DNA of 64,000 nucleotides from Macrotrachela quadricornifera. Its lineage: Eukaryota > Rotifera > Eurotatoria > Philodinida > Philodinidae. Both the position numbers and the translations under genes were made by a program. The stretch spans positions 1-64,000 of the forward strand of contig JAJEKB010021989.1 in the NCBI GenBank assembly GCA_022393335.1, read 5' to 3'. Positions 47,444 through 60,347 of this stretch are shown here, in pieces. Numbering within the stretch: position 1 is the stretch's first letter; each line of letters starts with the position of its first letter. The notes beneath the pieces were generated by a model, which was given only the letters and a program-made list of their open reading frames with translations, was not told the DNA's origin and ran no database searches.

Positions 47444-50094
47444 ATGAGTAATAGTTCCTATATATTACTGAATAATTCTACAAGTAATTCCGATGTTATA
47501 ATGCCAGCTAAAGAATCTGCACCATCACAACCTTTATCCATAGGAATTAATACAAATGCAGATAAACTTAAAAATAGTTATAGACAAATAGCAATTGCTG
47601 TATCACTCTATTGGTATGAACAATTTTAATTTAATTTCTTTCTACATTGAAATATTATTTAGGTTTGTTTCAATTACTATGGTATTTTTGAATAAATATT
47701 TACTTAGTTCAAATAATGTGAAGGTACAAAATATTTTATTTTCATTATCTTTTATATTGAGAATATTTTATTGTTTTCTAGCTTGATGCACCACTTTTTA
47801 TAACATGGTACCAATGTGTAGTGACAGTTGGAATTTGTGGTATACTTGGAAATTTAAATAGAAGTGTAGCTGTTTTAAAAGATTTTCCCTCGTTTAAAAT
47901 TGATCTTAAAATTGCACGTGATGTCAGTAAATAAGTTTGAGTTTTTGAATTGAATTAAAATAAACACAAAATATTTTTGTATAGGTTCTACCACTTTCTG
48001 TAATGTTTGTGGCTATGATAATATTTAATAATTTAACGTTAAAATATTTAACTGTATCATTTTATATGGTTGGTCGATCATTAACTACTGTTGCTAATGT
48101 GGTATGTTATTAATTAAAGTTTAGAAATGACTTCTATTTAATTGATCAGTAATTGATTTAAAAAGATTTAGTATTTACGATTATGCATGTGGATCTCGAT
48201 CTTCCTGTATAGGTTGGCGATTGCAAAAATTCTCTCTGAACTACATTGTCAGCTCAAGTTTCGATTATTCAAAACGAGAAAATTCAGTTTCGGATGTATT
48301 CGCAAAGTAGAATGCGAAAACAGAAACGTTAATCATCAGATAAATATGAAAATTTCAGATATATTATGCAAAATTTTCACGATTGAATTGTTGAGATTAA
48401 AGAATGAAGTGACTTTTCGCGGTGTCTACTCAAGTCGGCTTTCGGTTTCCGTTTCTTAAGACTGTCTCTCTACCTTTCTGACAGTAGCATCAATATCCAG
48501 CACTCGAGCTCGTAACTACAACCAAACTCTACACTCTGCAATTAATTTCATACCTACTAATTATGAGTTTTCTCAGCAAATATGATTGTTATCGAGCACT
48601 AAATTTTGTACATAATACATCAAAAAATTATACTGATCGTTTAGAAGAAAATCCTGATTATTTGATTTGTATCCTTGAAAAATTACAATGAATTATATTT
48701 TTATTTTAGGTTTTTACATATATTATGCTCGGTGAACCAACATCACCTAAAGCTTTAGGTTGTTGTGGTCTTATTATTGGTGGATTTTTTCTTGGTATTG
48801 ATCAAGAAAATTCGTTAGGTAAGATATTCGAAATTTGGAAACGTTAATTATGCTAAATCATGCTCGCAAAAGAGCTTCTCAAACTGTCCCAACAAATAAT
48901 CCAGCTATTTCAGAAAAAATAAAATGTTTGTCTTTCAAGGCATTATATAACAAGATGTCTTTATATATATTTTAGAGAAATCGAAATGAATATAAGCAAG
49001 ATAACATCTCAAGAAAGAAGTATTTTTATCTGAATTCTTTAAAAACATAATAGTCTTTTCGGTTGCAAATTTAGACTGACAAAGAAATTGTTTAATCCCT
49101 TTTACTGAAGTAGTTTTCTATTATTTTTCTTTTTTGCCACCTCTTTTGTAATTCTTTACATATTCACACATTCTCTACATAGAAGACTATCGTTAATAAG
49201 CATATCAAAATATTTATGATCATGCGCAATCATTTTTTTGATTATTTCAGTCGACATTCTTTCATGATTACGCCTACCATTTTCAAGATTAATCTCCATT
49301 TTTATTATAAGATAGTAATTAAAAATAATTAATAGAATCATTATTGACAAATAATAGCTACTATGTATAAATAAATATTCAATTAAGAAAAAATATAAGA
49401 AACACGTAGCAGCGATATGAAAAAAATCAAGATTCGATTTTGCATTTAAGACTAAAAGACTATAAAACTTTGAATAACATATCTTATAAATATATTTCAT
49501 ATTTGTAGGTACTCTTTCAGCATTTGGTGCATTTTGTGGTATAGCATCAAGTGTATTTGTAGCATTAAATGCTATATATACAAAACGATCTTTACCATGT
49601 GTTGACAAAAATGCTTGGCGTTTATGTTTATATAATAATTTTAATGCTTGTATTCTATTTCTTCCCTTAATGCTTATTTTTGGTGAAGTACCAGCTGTTT
49701 TTAATTATTCAAAAATTTTTAATATACCATTTTGGTTTGCAATGACAGCAGCTGGTTTTCTTGGTTTTTCAATGAGTTATGTAACTGCTTATCAAATACA
49801 AGTGACGAGTCCATTAACACATAATGTATCTGGTACAGCAAAATCTTATGTACAAACATTAATAGCTGTTCTTGTTTATACTGAAGTAAAAATGATTAAA
49901 AATACAAATTTATTTTTTTATTTTGTTTTTTTTTCCTTCTTTTATAGACAAAAACAACACTATGGTGGATGTCAAATATATTTGTTCTTGGTGGTTCTGG
50001 TCTATTTGCACATGTTCGAGCGAAAGAAATGGAAAAAGAACACAATTCAAATAGTACTATTGATAATAATTCCAATGTATCAGCACCAAAGTGA
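47444..50094 (+). CDS. SLC35C1: Golgi GDP-fucose transporter
   Basis: Seven exons: 47444-47613, 47663-47723, 47782-47922, 47985-48101, 48710-48818, 49509-49885, 49948-50094; 373 residues against 364 in human. It exchanges cytosolic GDP-fucose for GMP across the Golgi membrane, supplying fucosyltransferases. About ten hydrophobic segments are present. Family blocks include [99 protein letters not shown] and [19 protein letters not shown]. The start is the second of two possible initiators; the upstream one is a TTG. Introns 4 (608 bp) and 5 (690 bp) are larger than usual. The acidic, Asn/Ser-rich tail ([18 protein letters not shown]) is longer than in vertebrates. It is the last gene of the compact cluster. 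Confidence 0.96.
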
Positions 50095-50606
50095 TAAATC
50101 TCGATAAAAAAAAAACATTCGACATATAAAGAATCTCTGAGCTTTTATTATTATTAAAATAAGGAAATAGTTTTTTTTGTTTTTAATTAATCTTTTTTGT
50201 TTTTTTTGCCGTTTTAATACCATTCGATTATGCTACTGTGATCATTTATTCTCGTATTTATTCATTTGTCTGTGGTTGATAAACAAAGATGAAATTTATT
50301 TATCTTATTCACTTTTAGATTTTTAATATTAAATAAAATTTCAAAATAAATTTTTTCTTTTTCTAACGATCAATTGAGCATTTAGTTGTATCTGAACGCA
50401 TGTATTTTTGCGATGATTTAACTGGTGTTCGAATAATACCTGAGACTATCATTGACTTTTATAGTTATTTTGTTCATTTAATTCAGGATAGTGTGAAGAC
50501 ATATTTAACAACAATGTATTTGCTTAATTATTATGTCAATAATATATTTAAATATATATATATATATATAACTAATCAAGAAGAACAAAAAAAATAAACA
50601 AATGAT
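50095..50606. other. Convergent 3' region
   Basis: Spacer between SLC35C1 (plus) and the EGF/methyltransferase gene (minus). Contains a TA-alternating run near 50555-50573 and poly-T tracts. No gene. Confidence 0.45.
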
Positions 50607-51954
50607 TCACATACAATTAGATTTTTTTCGTCCGATAAAATAAACACCATGTTCAGAACATTGTGAATGTATTTGTCGTTTTGTTTGATTATAATTAATA
50701 TAAAGTGGTTCAAATTGATCAAGAAATCTATCAATAATCCATTTAGTTATTCGTATTGGATGTAAATGTTCAGCACTATCAAGTACACAATCTCCTTGTT
50801 TAGGATAATCATACCATCGTTCATGAAATATAAGTAAACCATTATCTTCTAATAAATCATATAAACCACGAAAATATTCTAATGCATCATGAACATGTTC
50901 AACAACATTAATAGACATTAAAGCTGAATAATATTCAGATGAATTTGATATAGATTTATTTTCACGGCGTTTTTTCATTAAAATTTCAATAGATTCTGGT
51001 ATAATTGATACGGGATAACCACGAAGATGACCACCACGATATGCACAATTATTTAATTTCATATAATCTAATGCATTTGGTTCAATAAGTGTTATTTTTT
51101 TTATTAAACGAAATGGTGTTAATAAATATTGTATTTGTGTAAATGGACCAGCACCAATTTCAATAATTGATTTTATATTTAATGGAATTATTTTATAACC
51201 ATAAAAACCTTCAATATGTTCATAAAGACGATCATCAAGTGTCATTGGATTATCTTTCCAATAATCAAGTTCATTATTAAGTGATTTACGCCAAAATATT
51301 TGTGGTACTTGTGTTATACCAGTTAAACGATGATAGAAACATAGAAATAAACAAGATGTATTCCATTCTTGTTGAGCAAGTCGAGATTTTGAACATTCTT
51401 GTTTTATTTGTTTAATTAAAGAATGAGTCCATTGAATTTCATGTATATCTGATGGACAATGAGATCGATAAGTCTGAAAGAGATTAGAATTTATATACAT
51501 TCAGTAATTAAATGAAGATATTTCTAAAACTTTTATCTACTTAAACATATTTATTTTATTAAAACTATTCTTCTTCGTTTATTCAATGCTACAAAATGTT
51601 TTTTTCTAAATCTTTATTATCTATTTTGAAGATTATTTTTTTTCATACTTCATTTTTCAGTTGTATTTCACATTGATCTCCAGCAAATCCTGGATAACAA
51701 ACAGGTTGATCAAAAAAACATTCACCATGATTAATAATTACTAATGAAGATTTTGAACAATGACAATTTAATGATGATGATGTAAATGTAGTTAAATTTG
51801 TTGTTTTTATATCGTCTGAATTCAAAACTTGGTTTAAAAGATAAAATAAAACTAATGGAATAGTAAAAAGTCCAAGAATAAGTATAAAAATTTGTTGTTG
51901 TCGTTGACGTCGTCGTTGTCGCCTAAACGGCTGCCATTTTCGATAACATTTCAT
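50607..51954 (-). CDS. Type II membrane protein with EGF-like motif and SAM-dependent methyltransferase domain
   Basis: Two exons: 51954-51649 and 51473-50607, joined in phase; 390 residues. The very basic N-terminus (KWQPFRRQRRRQRQQQ) precedes one membrane helix (IFILILGLFTIPLVLFYLL), giving a type II topology. A Cys-rich EGF-like segment follows (CHCSKSSLVIINHGECFF, then VCYPGFAGDQCE). From about residue 200 there is a Rossmann methyltransferase core. Motif I is SIIEIGAGPFTQIQYLL, the acidic end of strand 2 is ITLIEPNALDY, strand 4 is SALMSINVVEHVHDALEYF, and LLEDNGLLIFHERWYDY comes after it. The enzyme would face the Golgi lumen or cell exterior, which is unusual for a SAM-dependent enzyme. 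Substrate unknown. Confidence 0.8.
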
Positions 51955-52227
51955 TTTCTGTTTTTTTATTTCATTGTTAATAATTACATATTCACTTTTA
52001 CTATTGAATTCCTACTGAGATAGAGAATGAAAGAAAGAAAAGAAAATTGTTAACTTTTAAAATTGTGTAAAAATTTTAATTGATTTTTTTTTTTTATAAA
52101 TTTTTTAGATATATTCAAGTATATTAATAGTTTGTACCTTAGGAATTTTCATTTAGATTCAACGAAGATAGTAATTAATTATTCTTATCATTAAAACTTA
52201 ATTCAATTATCCTTGTAGATTCATAGA

Positions 52228-52991
52228 ATGTTAATAGCTGAGCGTAGATCATTAGAAAATAAAACAATAAAATCAATAATCATTAAATTTAATCATGTTT
52301 CTGATAAGAAAAAGTTAAAAGTCAGCATCATTTTCAGGCAGTTATTTCCTAACGACATAAATTTAAAAACATCTAAAACTATTTTAAATACAAAGTATGA
52401 TAATTTTTTCAAGAAACTACCAATAAAATTAATACATTTACTTTTTAGATTAATAATATTGATTTAGATATATCACAATTCATACTCAATTTCACTGATG
52501 ATACAATGATGCTTGTTAGTATTAAAACAGTATTATATGGAATGCAAATAGATATTCCTTATTTTTATCAATAAAGTTATGATCATTTAATATGTCATCA
52601 ATGCTTAGACGAATGCCTTATACAACATATCATTGTATATATTTCGAGAGCTGCTCTCAGTTCTTTAACATCAAATCTTTGTATGAGATCACAAACCGAT
52701 TCTCATTGTAAAAAAATTCATGTCCCAACAGTTGTGGTAACAATCAGTTTTGCATCGAATACGATTGGTGATTCTACACCAAAAACATTCAATGGTTATA
52801 AATTGCCAATATTTAAACGCTTTCTTCGAACAACTCAAAGTATTCATGATACATGTAAAATTATACATGATATGATTAATAGTCAGCATCTACTCGGAGA
52901 AGTTTATACAAACTTAGAACATGAATTATTGATGAAACAGTATTTTAAAAATGTAGGAAATTTTGAATTCTTCTTTAAACTAAAGACTTAA
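52228..52991 (+). pseudogene. Decayed coding region, family unknown
   Basis: One frame reads DISQFILNFTDDTMML and VLYGMQIDIPYFYQ, meets a TAA near 52572, then continues in the same frame as SYDHLICHQCLDECLIQHII and on through HVPTVVVTISFASNTIGDST and LGEVYTNLEHELLMKQYF to a stop at 52991. The composition on both sides of the internal stop looks protein-like and continuous. A 79-codon frame at 52228-52467 precedes it in another phase and could not be joined by clean splice phase. I read this as a damaged gene. An intact gene with unrecognised introns is possible. I do not know the family. Confidence 0.4.
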
Positions 52992-53768
52992 TGTAAATAC
53001 TGCAATAACTTTATTTATCAAGTTGAGTATGACTTGTATACGACTTTCGTTTTATGCAAAAATATTGTTTAAAAAGGCTATGTAGATTTCGCGATATATA
53101 TATATATATATATATATATGACGCAGTGAACTTGAGTTTCGGTTTATTTGAGTTGATAAAGATAAGAGAGAAGAAGATGACGATAGAAGAGAGAATAGAG
53201 AAAAATGATCACACACCCATATGAATGAGTGCGTATGTATGTATATGCATAGAAAAGGAAAAATCTCATGTAACAATACATGTGCGTACAGATATAGAAG
53301 GAAAGGAAAAAAACCATAACGTTGCATAGGGAAACGTCCTTCGAAATGTATATAATCATAAGGAATAAATTTCAACATGTGATACGGTCATGTGTATTTT
53401 GGAAATCACAAACAGGCTATACATAAATTAATTACAAATTAATTAATACTGAATATTAAATAGCTGTTCTTGAATACATCTACCAATAGATGAGTCGGTA
53501 TGAAGCGACCTCTGCATTATGCTGAATTATATTCTCCTTGCCTCTATGTTTCTGAATTTTTAATTTTGGCAAGAGAAACATGCGTTAGTAAAATATATTA
53601 TGCACTTGAAAGTTCTGAATTGTGGGTAGTTTTGTCTTTTTCGCTGAAATTTATAACAACTTTACCGTCTTATTATTATTCTTTTTGTTCTTTTACTTCT
53701 TTCATTTTCTTTCAGATATCTAGTTGACGACATCTGGCTATACCTTTTCTTCTTCCTTGATCGTAACG
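52992..53768. other. Intergenic with simple repeats
   Basis: No supported gene. A perfect AT dinucleotide run of 26 bp lies at 53094-53119, followed by purine-rich GA/AG patches at 53159-53205. A 108-codon minus-strand frame through this repeat is an artefact of low complexity. Confidence 0.5.
53094..53119. repeat. AT dinucleotide microsatellite
   Basis: Thirteen consecutive AT units without interruption. Confidence 0.9.
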
Positions 53769-56552
53769 ATGACTGATGTAAACAATGATAATAGAAAAAA
53801 TGATGTGGATAATGATAGTCTTATAAGGTTCGTTAACTGCTTCTTAATTTCAAAAGCTTATCTGTATTTGGAGTAACTTTTCGAATTAAATAGATTTTCT
53901 CGTTATAATACTTTTTTTTTTGAGTATTTGCATTAATGAGTCATTCTATTTATTGACATCGACATATGTAATTTCTATTGAGTATTTTTGATGTATTCAT
54001 TTTGTTTTTTCATTGGGAAATGTTACACAGAGGTATGAGTGAGTTACGTTTAAATACTATCTGATATTGGTAAATATTTTATGAATTGAATATTTTTGTG
54101 AACAAATCAATCTATTCTAATTTCTTAACTTATTTTTCTGATCATAACAACTAGTAATGGGAAATTATATTTTGTGTCCAAAACATCGAACTGTTTATGT
54201 AGAGAAAAGGTATAGTAAAATATTTCAATACTTATTAATACATCACTCTGACATAGTAGTCTTCTAATAACTATTAGTATCATTTTTCAACAGTAGGACC
54301 TAACATTAAAAAGAAATAAAAAATTATATACCAACTCTGAATTATCGATAGTAGCTTTCGGTAACAAACGAAGTAATATTTAAAGGAGAGCTTTATGATG
54401 AAATGTACTTGACATATAGTAAAATCTGTCATACTAACGTTAGAAATCACTTAATGAATAAAGAGCATTGATCTTTGATTACTACGAAAAAATTTTCTTC
54501 ATTTGTTTGCATACAAACTAATTTTGTTTACTATGATCGATTATTTTATTATTGCTACTGATTTTGTAGTGGAACTCATGGAACATATAATCCGGTGTCA
54601 TCCATGGATACCAATGAAGCAAACAAAATGCACAATGTGAATATTTCTCATTCAGATGTAACTAAAATGAAGGATCATCCAATGACATCTACTCAACTCA
54701 ATAAATCTGAAGAAGCAACGAATGTAAACGTTTCTTCCGATCTCAATAACCAACAAGATACGATTAATTCAACTGAATCTTCTAGTTTTCATAAATCGAC
54801 CGCAATTAATAATGTAAGCACGTCATCTATTCATGATCAATCAGAGAGAATGGATGTAATGAATGTATCGTCTGATGGCAAACAAACTGAAAGAAGAGTT
54901 GAGTCTGTTCCATCCCTTGATCCTGATGAACTTCAGAGAAAGGATGATGCGAGTGCATCTTTTGAGCAAAATGACCTTGGAAAATCGAATAAAATGAATA
55001 TTTCTTCCAATAGCAGAGAAGGCGAAAGAATAGAGGATTCGACATCATCTCGGGATCACAATGAACTCAAGAGAAAACTTGATTCAAACATTTATTCCAA
55101 TAGCAATGAATCTAATACATCAAGTGACTCAGACATATCCTACAGTTTGAAAGAACCTGATTTGCTTGAACCAGTGTTGAAAAATAAAAATAATCAAGAT
55201 TTAATCAATCGTCTTCTTGGCTGTGCTTATGGACAAGCTCTTGGTGATGCTTATGGTCTATCAACTGAATTCGAAGATCGTAGAAGTGTTGCGTATTATT
55301 ATCCAGATTCTTCAATACTAATTCCATTCCCAGATTATCGTTTAACTGGACATTCCAGGCGATGGACACGAGGTGATTGGACCGATGATACGGATCAATG
55401 GATTTTAATACTAGAAACATTAACTGAATACAATGGTGATGTAAAGATATTTGCTAAAAAATTAACACATTGGATTCGAAATGGTTATCGGGAATTAGGT
55501 GATTATGGTGGAATGGGATTGGGAGCTAATGTATCACAGGTAATTTTATTACTATCTAAAGATTTTCTACAATCAGATGAGTGATAGAAAGACTAGTTTT
55601 TTGATACAAAAAGAAACGAAGAGTTTCGACCATATACTACAGTTCTTATATAAAAAAAATTATGTTACATCATGCGAAATCTAAAACAGTACGGTCACTC
55701 CAAAATGTTTTCATTTATCACTTGTTTGACATACAATATTTTAAAGGTTTAAAGTTTTGCTTCATTTTTTCTAATAGGTAGTTCGATCTAATGGTTATCT
55801 TGAAGATCCACTCGAAGCAAGTGAAACAGTATGGAAACGTGGTAATTGTCAAGCAGCACCGAATGGAGCTGTTATGCGTTGTTCAGCATCAGCATTCGTT
55901 CACTTTAAAAATCCAGAACAGGTAACAACCTAGTTTTATTTATACTTTTCTCTTTTGATCAAGTACATTCAATTTCAATTCGTATATTGATCAAGATTAA
56001 AATATAGTATAATATGATTCATTTTAATAGGTCAAATCAACAGCTGAAATTATGTGCAAAGCGACTCATTTTGATCCTCGATGTATTGCTTCATGTTTAG
56101 CTGTTTGTTTAACTATTACTTATCTTTTACAAGAAAAATATGATGACAATAATATTGAATCACTAATTCAACGTGTTCAAAAAGAAACTATTGAAATTCT
56201 TGGTGACAATTTTTCTGGTGAAGCTCGTGATCAATTCATATGGCATACTGATGTGCGTACTTTAGAAGAACTGAATCTTGATGAACCACGATCCATTGGT
56301 TATACATATAAGTGTTTAGCATCTGGATTTTATGGATTAAGATCGAAAGAATCATTTGAAAAGACATTAAATGATCTTATTCGATATGGAGGCGATGCTG
56401 ATACTAATGGAGCAGTATGTGGTACTATGTATGGTGCAAGATATGGTTATAAAGCTCTACCTTATGAATGGTTGAGAGCAATGCCATTTAAAAAATGGTT
56501 TGATAAAAAATTAATTAAGTGTCTCCAAGGAATGAATTTGATTGATACTTAA
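53769..56552 (+). CDS. ADP-ribosylglycohydrolase family protein with repetitive disordered N-terminus
   Basis: Proposed exons: 53769-53827, 54570-55539, 55778-55921, 56031-56552; 564 residues. The first exon (MTDVNNDNRKNDVDNDSLIR) is joined on phase and is the weakest part; otherwise translation would start at the ATG at 54604. About 200 N-terminal residues are hydrophilic, with four degenerate repeats keyed on N-V/I-S-S (VNISHS, VNVSSD, MNVSSD, MNISSN). The ARH/DraG domain follows: LINRLLGCAYGQALGDAYGL, then the metal motif WTDDTDQWILILE, GDYGGMGLGANVSQVV, PNGAVMRCSA and the second metal motif RYGGDADTNGAVCGTMYGA. Both Asp clusters for the two Mg ions are present, so the enzyme should be active. 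It would remove ADP-ribose from protein, nucleic acid or a small molecule; substrate and compartment are unclear. The family is widespread in bacteria and animals. Confidence 0.85.
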
Positions 56553-58049
56553 TTCACAAAGACAAATTAGTGATATCGTAAATACATAGGCTTAATTAAA
56601 AAAACGATATGTTTTTTATTCATGATTTATAATGCATTTTAAGAAAAAACTTTTTTAAAATATAAAAAATACTGATTAGATATGTTAATGTAAGTTTTAC
56701 TCGATCGAACAGTAAATGAAAAGAGTTGTGGAAAATAAAGGTTAACATTGCATATCAAAATAATTTATAATATTTATGTAACAACAATCCTTAAACATTC
56801 AGTGAAAGCAAGTCTGAATATTTAGACAGTAAGACTGCTTTACTTTAAAAAATATTTCATGATGTAGCATAAAATTTCATAAAAAACAATGTGACTTATA
56901 TTTTTTAGTTAGGAGTACATTGAATTTTTTTTCCCAGAAAATCAGATCAGTCTACGCAGTTCTTTTCTGAAAATGTTGCTTGTCCAAAATAGAATTCTCG
57001 AGAGAAAATATTTTGTTTGGTCAAAAATATACTCTTACATTATTTGTATTGAAATTAGAAATGATCCTAAAAAATAACTAGGAATTGCAAATATTGACCT
57101 TTTGTGTGCATACACAACATGTTATTTCAAAATTCTGAAGATATTAAAAATTAAATATTGCTTATAAACTGATAAAGTAATTATTCAAAATGACTCTATT
57201 TTACAATGTTTGTTATATTGAATGGTCTTGTCTTTAAAACTTGTAGCATTCTGATATGTTTGTTTCGTTACTTATTCTGATGCACATATGTGAAACAATT
57301 TAACAAGATGTATGATACGGTTTTGTATTATTTCTGTAACCTATAATAATTTGAAATAAGCAGAAATTTATCTTCTTCTTAGTAACATTACATTACGGTA
57401 ACTATAAATAATAACTTATTAATATATGATTTTCAATTTGTTTTTCTCATAATAAAAATGTTAAGAATATTATTTAGATATAATAACAACTAACTGATAA
57501 TTTTCAAATTGTAATATGATGTTAATTGGACATATCATTGTATGATTGAGAATAAAAGGAAATGATTGCTTTGGCTTATTCTTATGTTCATTACTTAAGC
57601 CATGTTTAAACTTAATACCGATCGATAAATAACTATTTAGATAACGTAATATTGATTCAATCATACAAACACTTTTTGACTTTTTTTCTCGTCATTAGTA
57701 ATTCAAAATATGCTTTCTTTTCTCATTATATAATCGTAAATATTTGTATACAACTTAGACTAATGTTTATACAATCGTACATGTACATTTTCATCAGTCC
57801 TGACAAACGTCAAAGTGTTAGTAAGTATACGGATGCATCATAATATTAATGTGAAACGATAGTCAAATTTATCGAATAAGCAGATAAAGTTTTTTTTTTT
57901 TGTTGTCTTTAGAACTTAACAGATGTATGAACTCAAATAATATGATGGTTTCTCATATCATAGCTTTTAACGTCTAGTGTTATACAGAGAAGATCTCAAT
58001 TCAATCAATGAATTTACTAGTAAGGTGCTGACAATTCGAATTTTAAGTA
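56553..58049. other. Intergenic, no supported gene
   Basis: About 1.5 kb of AT-rich sequence. Short frames at 57470-57664 and 57652-57843 carry nothing recognisable. Confidence 0.4.
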
Positions 58050-59210
58050 AAATTTTTTTCTACTTTTGTTTTTACTATTTAACAGAATGTGAGCTGTTGA
58101 TCATAAAAATCTACTTTTTATTCTGCTGAAAAAAAGGAAACACTTGGAATATATCGTTTTCTTCAAAAAATACATCTTTTACAAGATATGTAACATTTTC
58201 TACTCTGCTTCTTTTTCAGATGCAACATAAAAAACTGAGTATAGACAAGCTGGTGAGTTGGTTCTAGATCATAAAGTCTATTAGTAATGGCAGTTGGAAT
58301 TACGTCGAGCGCACAACGTATAGGTTGATATTCTAAACCTACGCAGTTTTTCTGCGTAGGTAATGGAGTAAAATATTTTGTCTCATTCTATTCATCATAC
58401 CACCCCTCAAGACGTGTGTCATTGTTTTTTTCTTCTTTCCTTTCCTGGGTTGAGAAAAATCGTACTTACTGGCACTACACAACTATTTTAGGTGATATTG
58501 AACGATTTTCGAATGCAAAGAAGATTTTTAGTCAAAAATTAAATATAGATTTAGAATTAGTACAAAAAACTAGGTCAAATTAAGTATCTTTCGAGTTAAT
58601 TTGACAGGGTTAATTTTCTCAGGTATTGCCGAAGCATTGAGATTCTCTTAATATGGGTCAACAAAATGAAAATTGTAAAAATAACTTGAAAAATACTTAA
58701 TTTGGCTTAGTATTTTGTGCTAATTCTGAATCTGTATTTAATTTTTGACTAAAAATCTTCTTTACATTCGAAAATCCTTCAATATCACCTAAAATAGCTG
58801 CAGTGCCAGTAAGTACGATTTTTCTTAATTCAGGAAAGGAAAGAAGAAAAAACAATGACACATGTCTTGAGGGACGGTATGATGAATAGAATAAGACAAA
58901 ATATATTACTCCATTACCTACGTAGAAAAACTATGTAAGTTTGGAATATCAACCTATACGTCGTGCGCTCAACACAATTTCAAGTGCCACTACCAATAGA
59001 CTTTTGAGCCTAGAACCAATTCAACAGCTTGTCTATAGTCAGGTTTTTATGTTAAATCTGAAAAAAAAGAACAAAGTAAAAGATTTTGCCTATTTTGTGA
59101 AAGACATGTTTTTTTTACCAGAAGAAAACATTTGTTAGGGCTAAAAAATAGATTTTCGTGATGAGCAGTTCACACTCTATTAAATAATGTAAAAAAATGC
59201 AGAAAAAACA
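58050..59210. repeat. 1.16-kb imperfect palindrome
   Basis: The left half, about 58050-58600, and the right half, about 58680-59210, are inverted copies. The inner part is well conserved: TATAGACAAGCTG near 58240 against CAGCTTGTCTATAG near 59030, CGTATAGGTTGATATTC against GAATATCAACCTATACG, and CGTACTTACTGGCACT against AGTGCCAGTAAGTACG. Outer segments are more diverged but still alignable (AATCTACTTTTTA against AAAAATAGATTTT; GAATGTGAGCTG against CAGTTCACACTC). A nested small hairpin, CCTACGCAG...CTGCGTAGG, lies in the left arm. No transposase frame. Probably an old fold-back element or inverted duplication, unrelated in sequence to the one at 7.8-9.1 kb. Confidence 0.8.
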
Positions 59211-60347
59211 TTCCACTTGAAATTTGCGTTACCTACAGCTTATTTCATTAACAATACTACTTCAAAATGATGTTCTTCGTCCTTCTAAAATTGTCTAACT
59301 ATAGTCTTTCATTATAGTTTTTTTTCAATATGTATTCAAAAACAGTTCTTTTTCGACCTATTCGAGAAAATTTCCATTCATAGAATGAAAAATCACTTTT
59401 TTCTGCCAATATTTATTTAGTCAACTTCACTATTTTATATAGCATTAGAAAGAACGTAAAAATCTGCATTGAATAATGAATTTTGGTGACAGATGTTCTA
59501 TATTGAAAAAGTATGTTAGTTAATCTATATGATATACGAACTATATTAGAATTATGCGCAAGACTTTTATACTTTTTTTGCGTATTTAAAAAGACTGGAA
59601 GAAATTGATTTTAACAACATAGATTTCTAGAGAAATTTCTCTAAAAAAAAATGTCGCATTTAATATGTAAATATAATGCATTTTATAAATTTACACAAAT
59701 TTTCCTCGCTTTCAGTGTGCAGAATGTGACACTTATTATTGTTTCAAAAAAATCTAAGATCATATATCTTTAAATAAATATCAAACTGCACTGTATTACC
59801 TCACAGTGGATAGAGTATAATATTCGGATTACTATTCTACTTGCTTTTTTTATTTCATACGTCATTTTTTTTAATGAAATATGATCTTAACTTTTTGTTG
59901 AAATAACGATAAGCATCATACTCTCGACATCAAAAGTAAAGAAAAGGTGTACAAATGGGTCAGGTATAGTTTATTTCAATATCAAATATGAAATTTTATT
60001 TTTAGAAAAAAAAGTTCATGCGATTCTTATTCTCTTTCCTATGCTATATAAAACAATGGAATTGACTAAATAGTATAAGAAAAAGTCGAATTTTATCGTT
60101 TTATGAAAGTAAATGTTCCAAAATGAATGGGAAAAAAACGCCATGCTGAGACTGTATTGTTAATGAAATATTCATAGATAGATGGATTGATTTTGAGATT
60201 TTCTCTGTATAGTACTAGACGCTTCAGGCTATGATATAATAAAACATCAGACTATCTGAGTTCATACATTTATTAAGATATAAAGAAGACAAAACATCTT
60301 TATCTGTTTATTCGATGTGTATTTCATTTTAGTTTTATAAAAAAGAG
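59211..60347. other. Upstream region of the first TPR gene
   Basis: AT-rich, no gene recognised. It presumably includes the promoter of the gene starting at 60348. Confidence 0.4.

Noticed and set aside
48187..48459. 90-codon frame in SLC35C1 intron 4
   Set aside because: It lies wholly inside an intron whose flanking exons join in phase; no recognisable content.
53052..53378. 108-codon minus-strand frame
   Set aside because: Driven by the AT microsatellite and purine tract; ends in IYIYIYIY.
54155..54209. Extra ADP-ribosylglycohydrolase exon between acceptor AACAACTAG and donor GTATAG
   Set aside because: Its 55-nt length would break the frame; direct joining of 53827 to 54570 keeps phase.
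59800..59860. tRNA-like stretch (CAGTGGATAGAGTA)
   Set aside because: No acceptor-stem pairing or T-loop consensus could be found around it.
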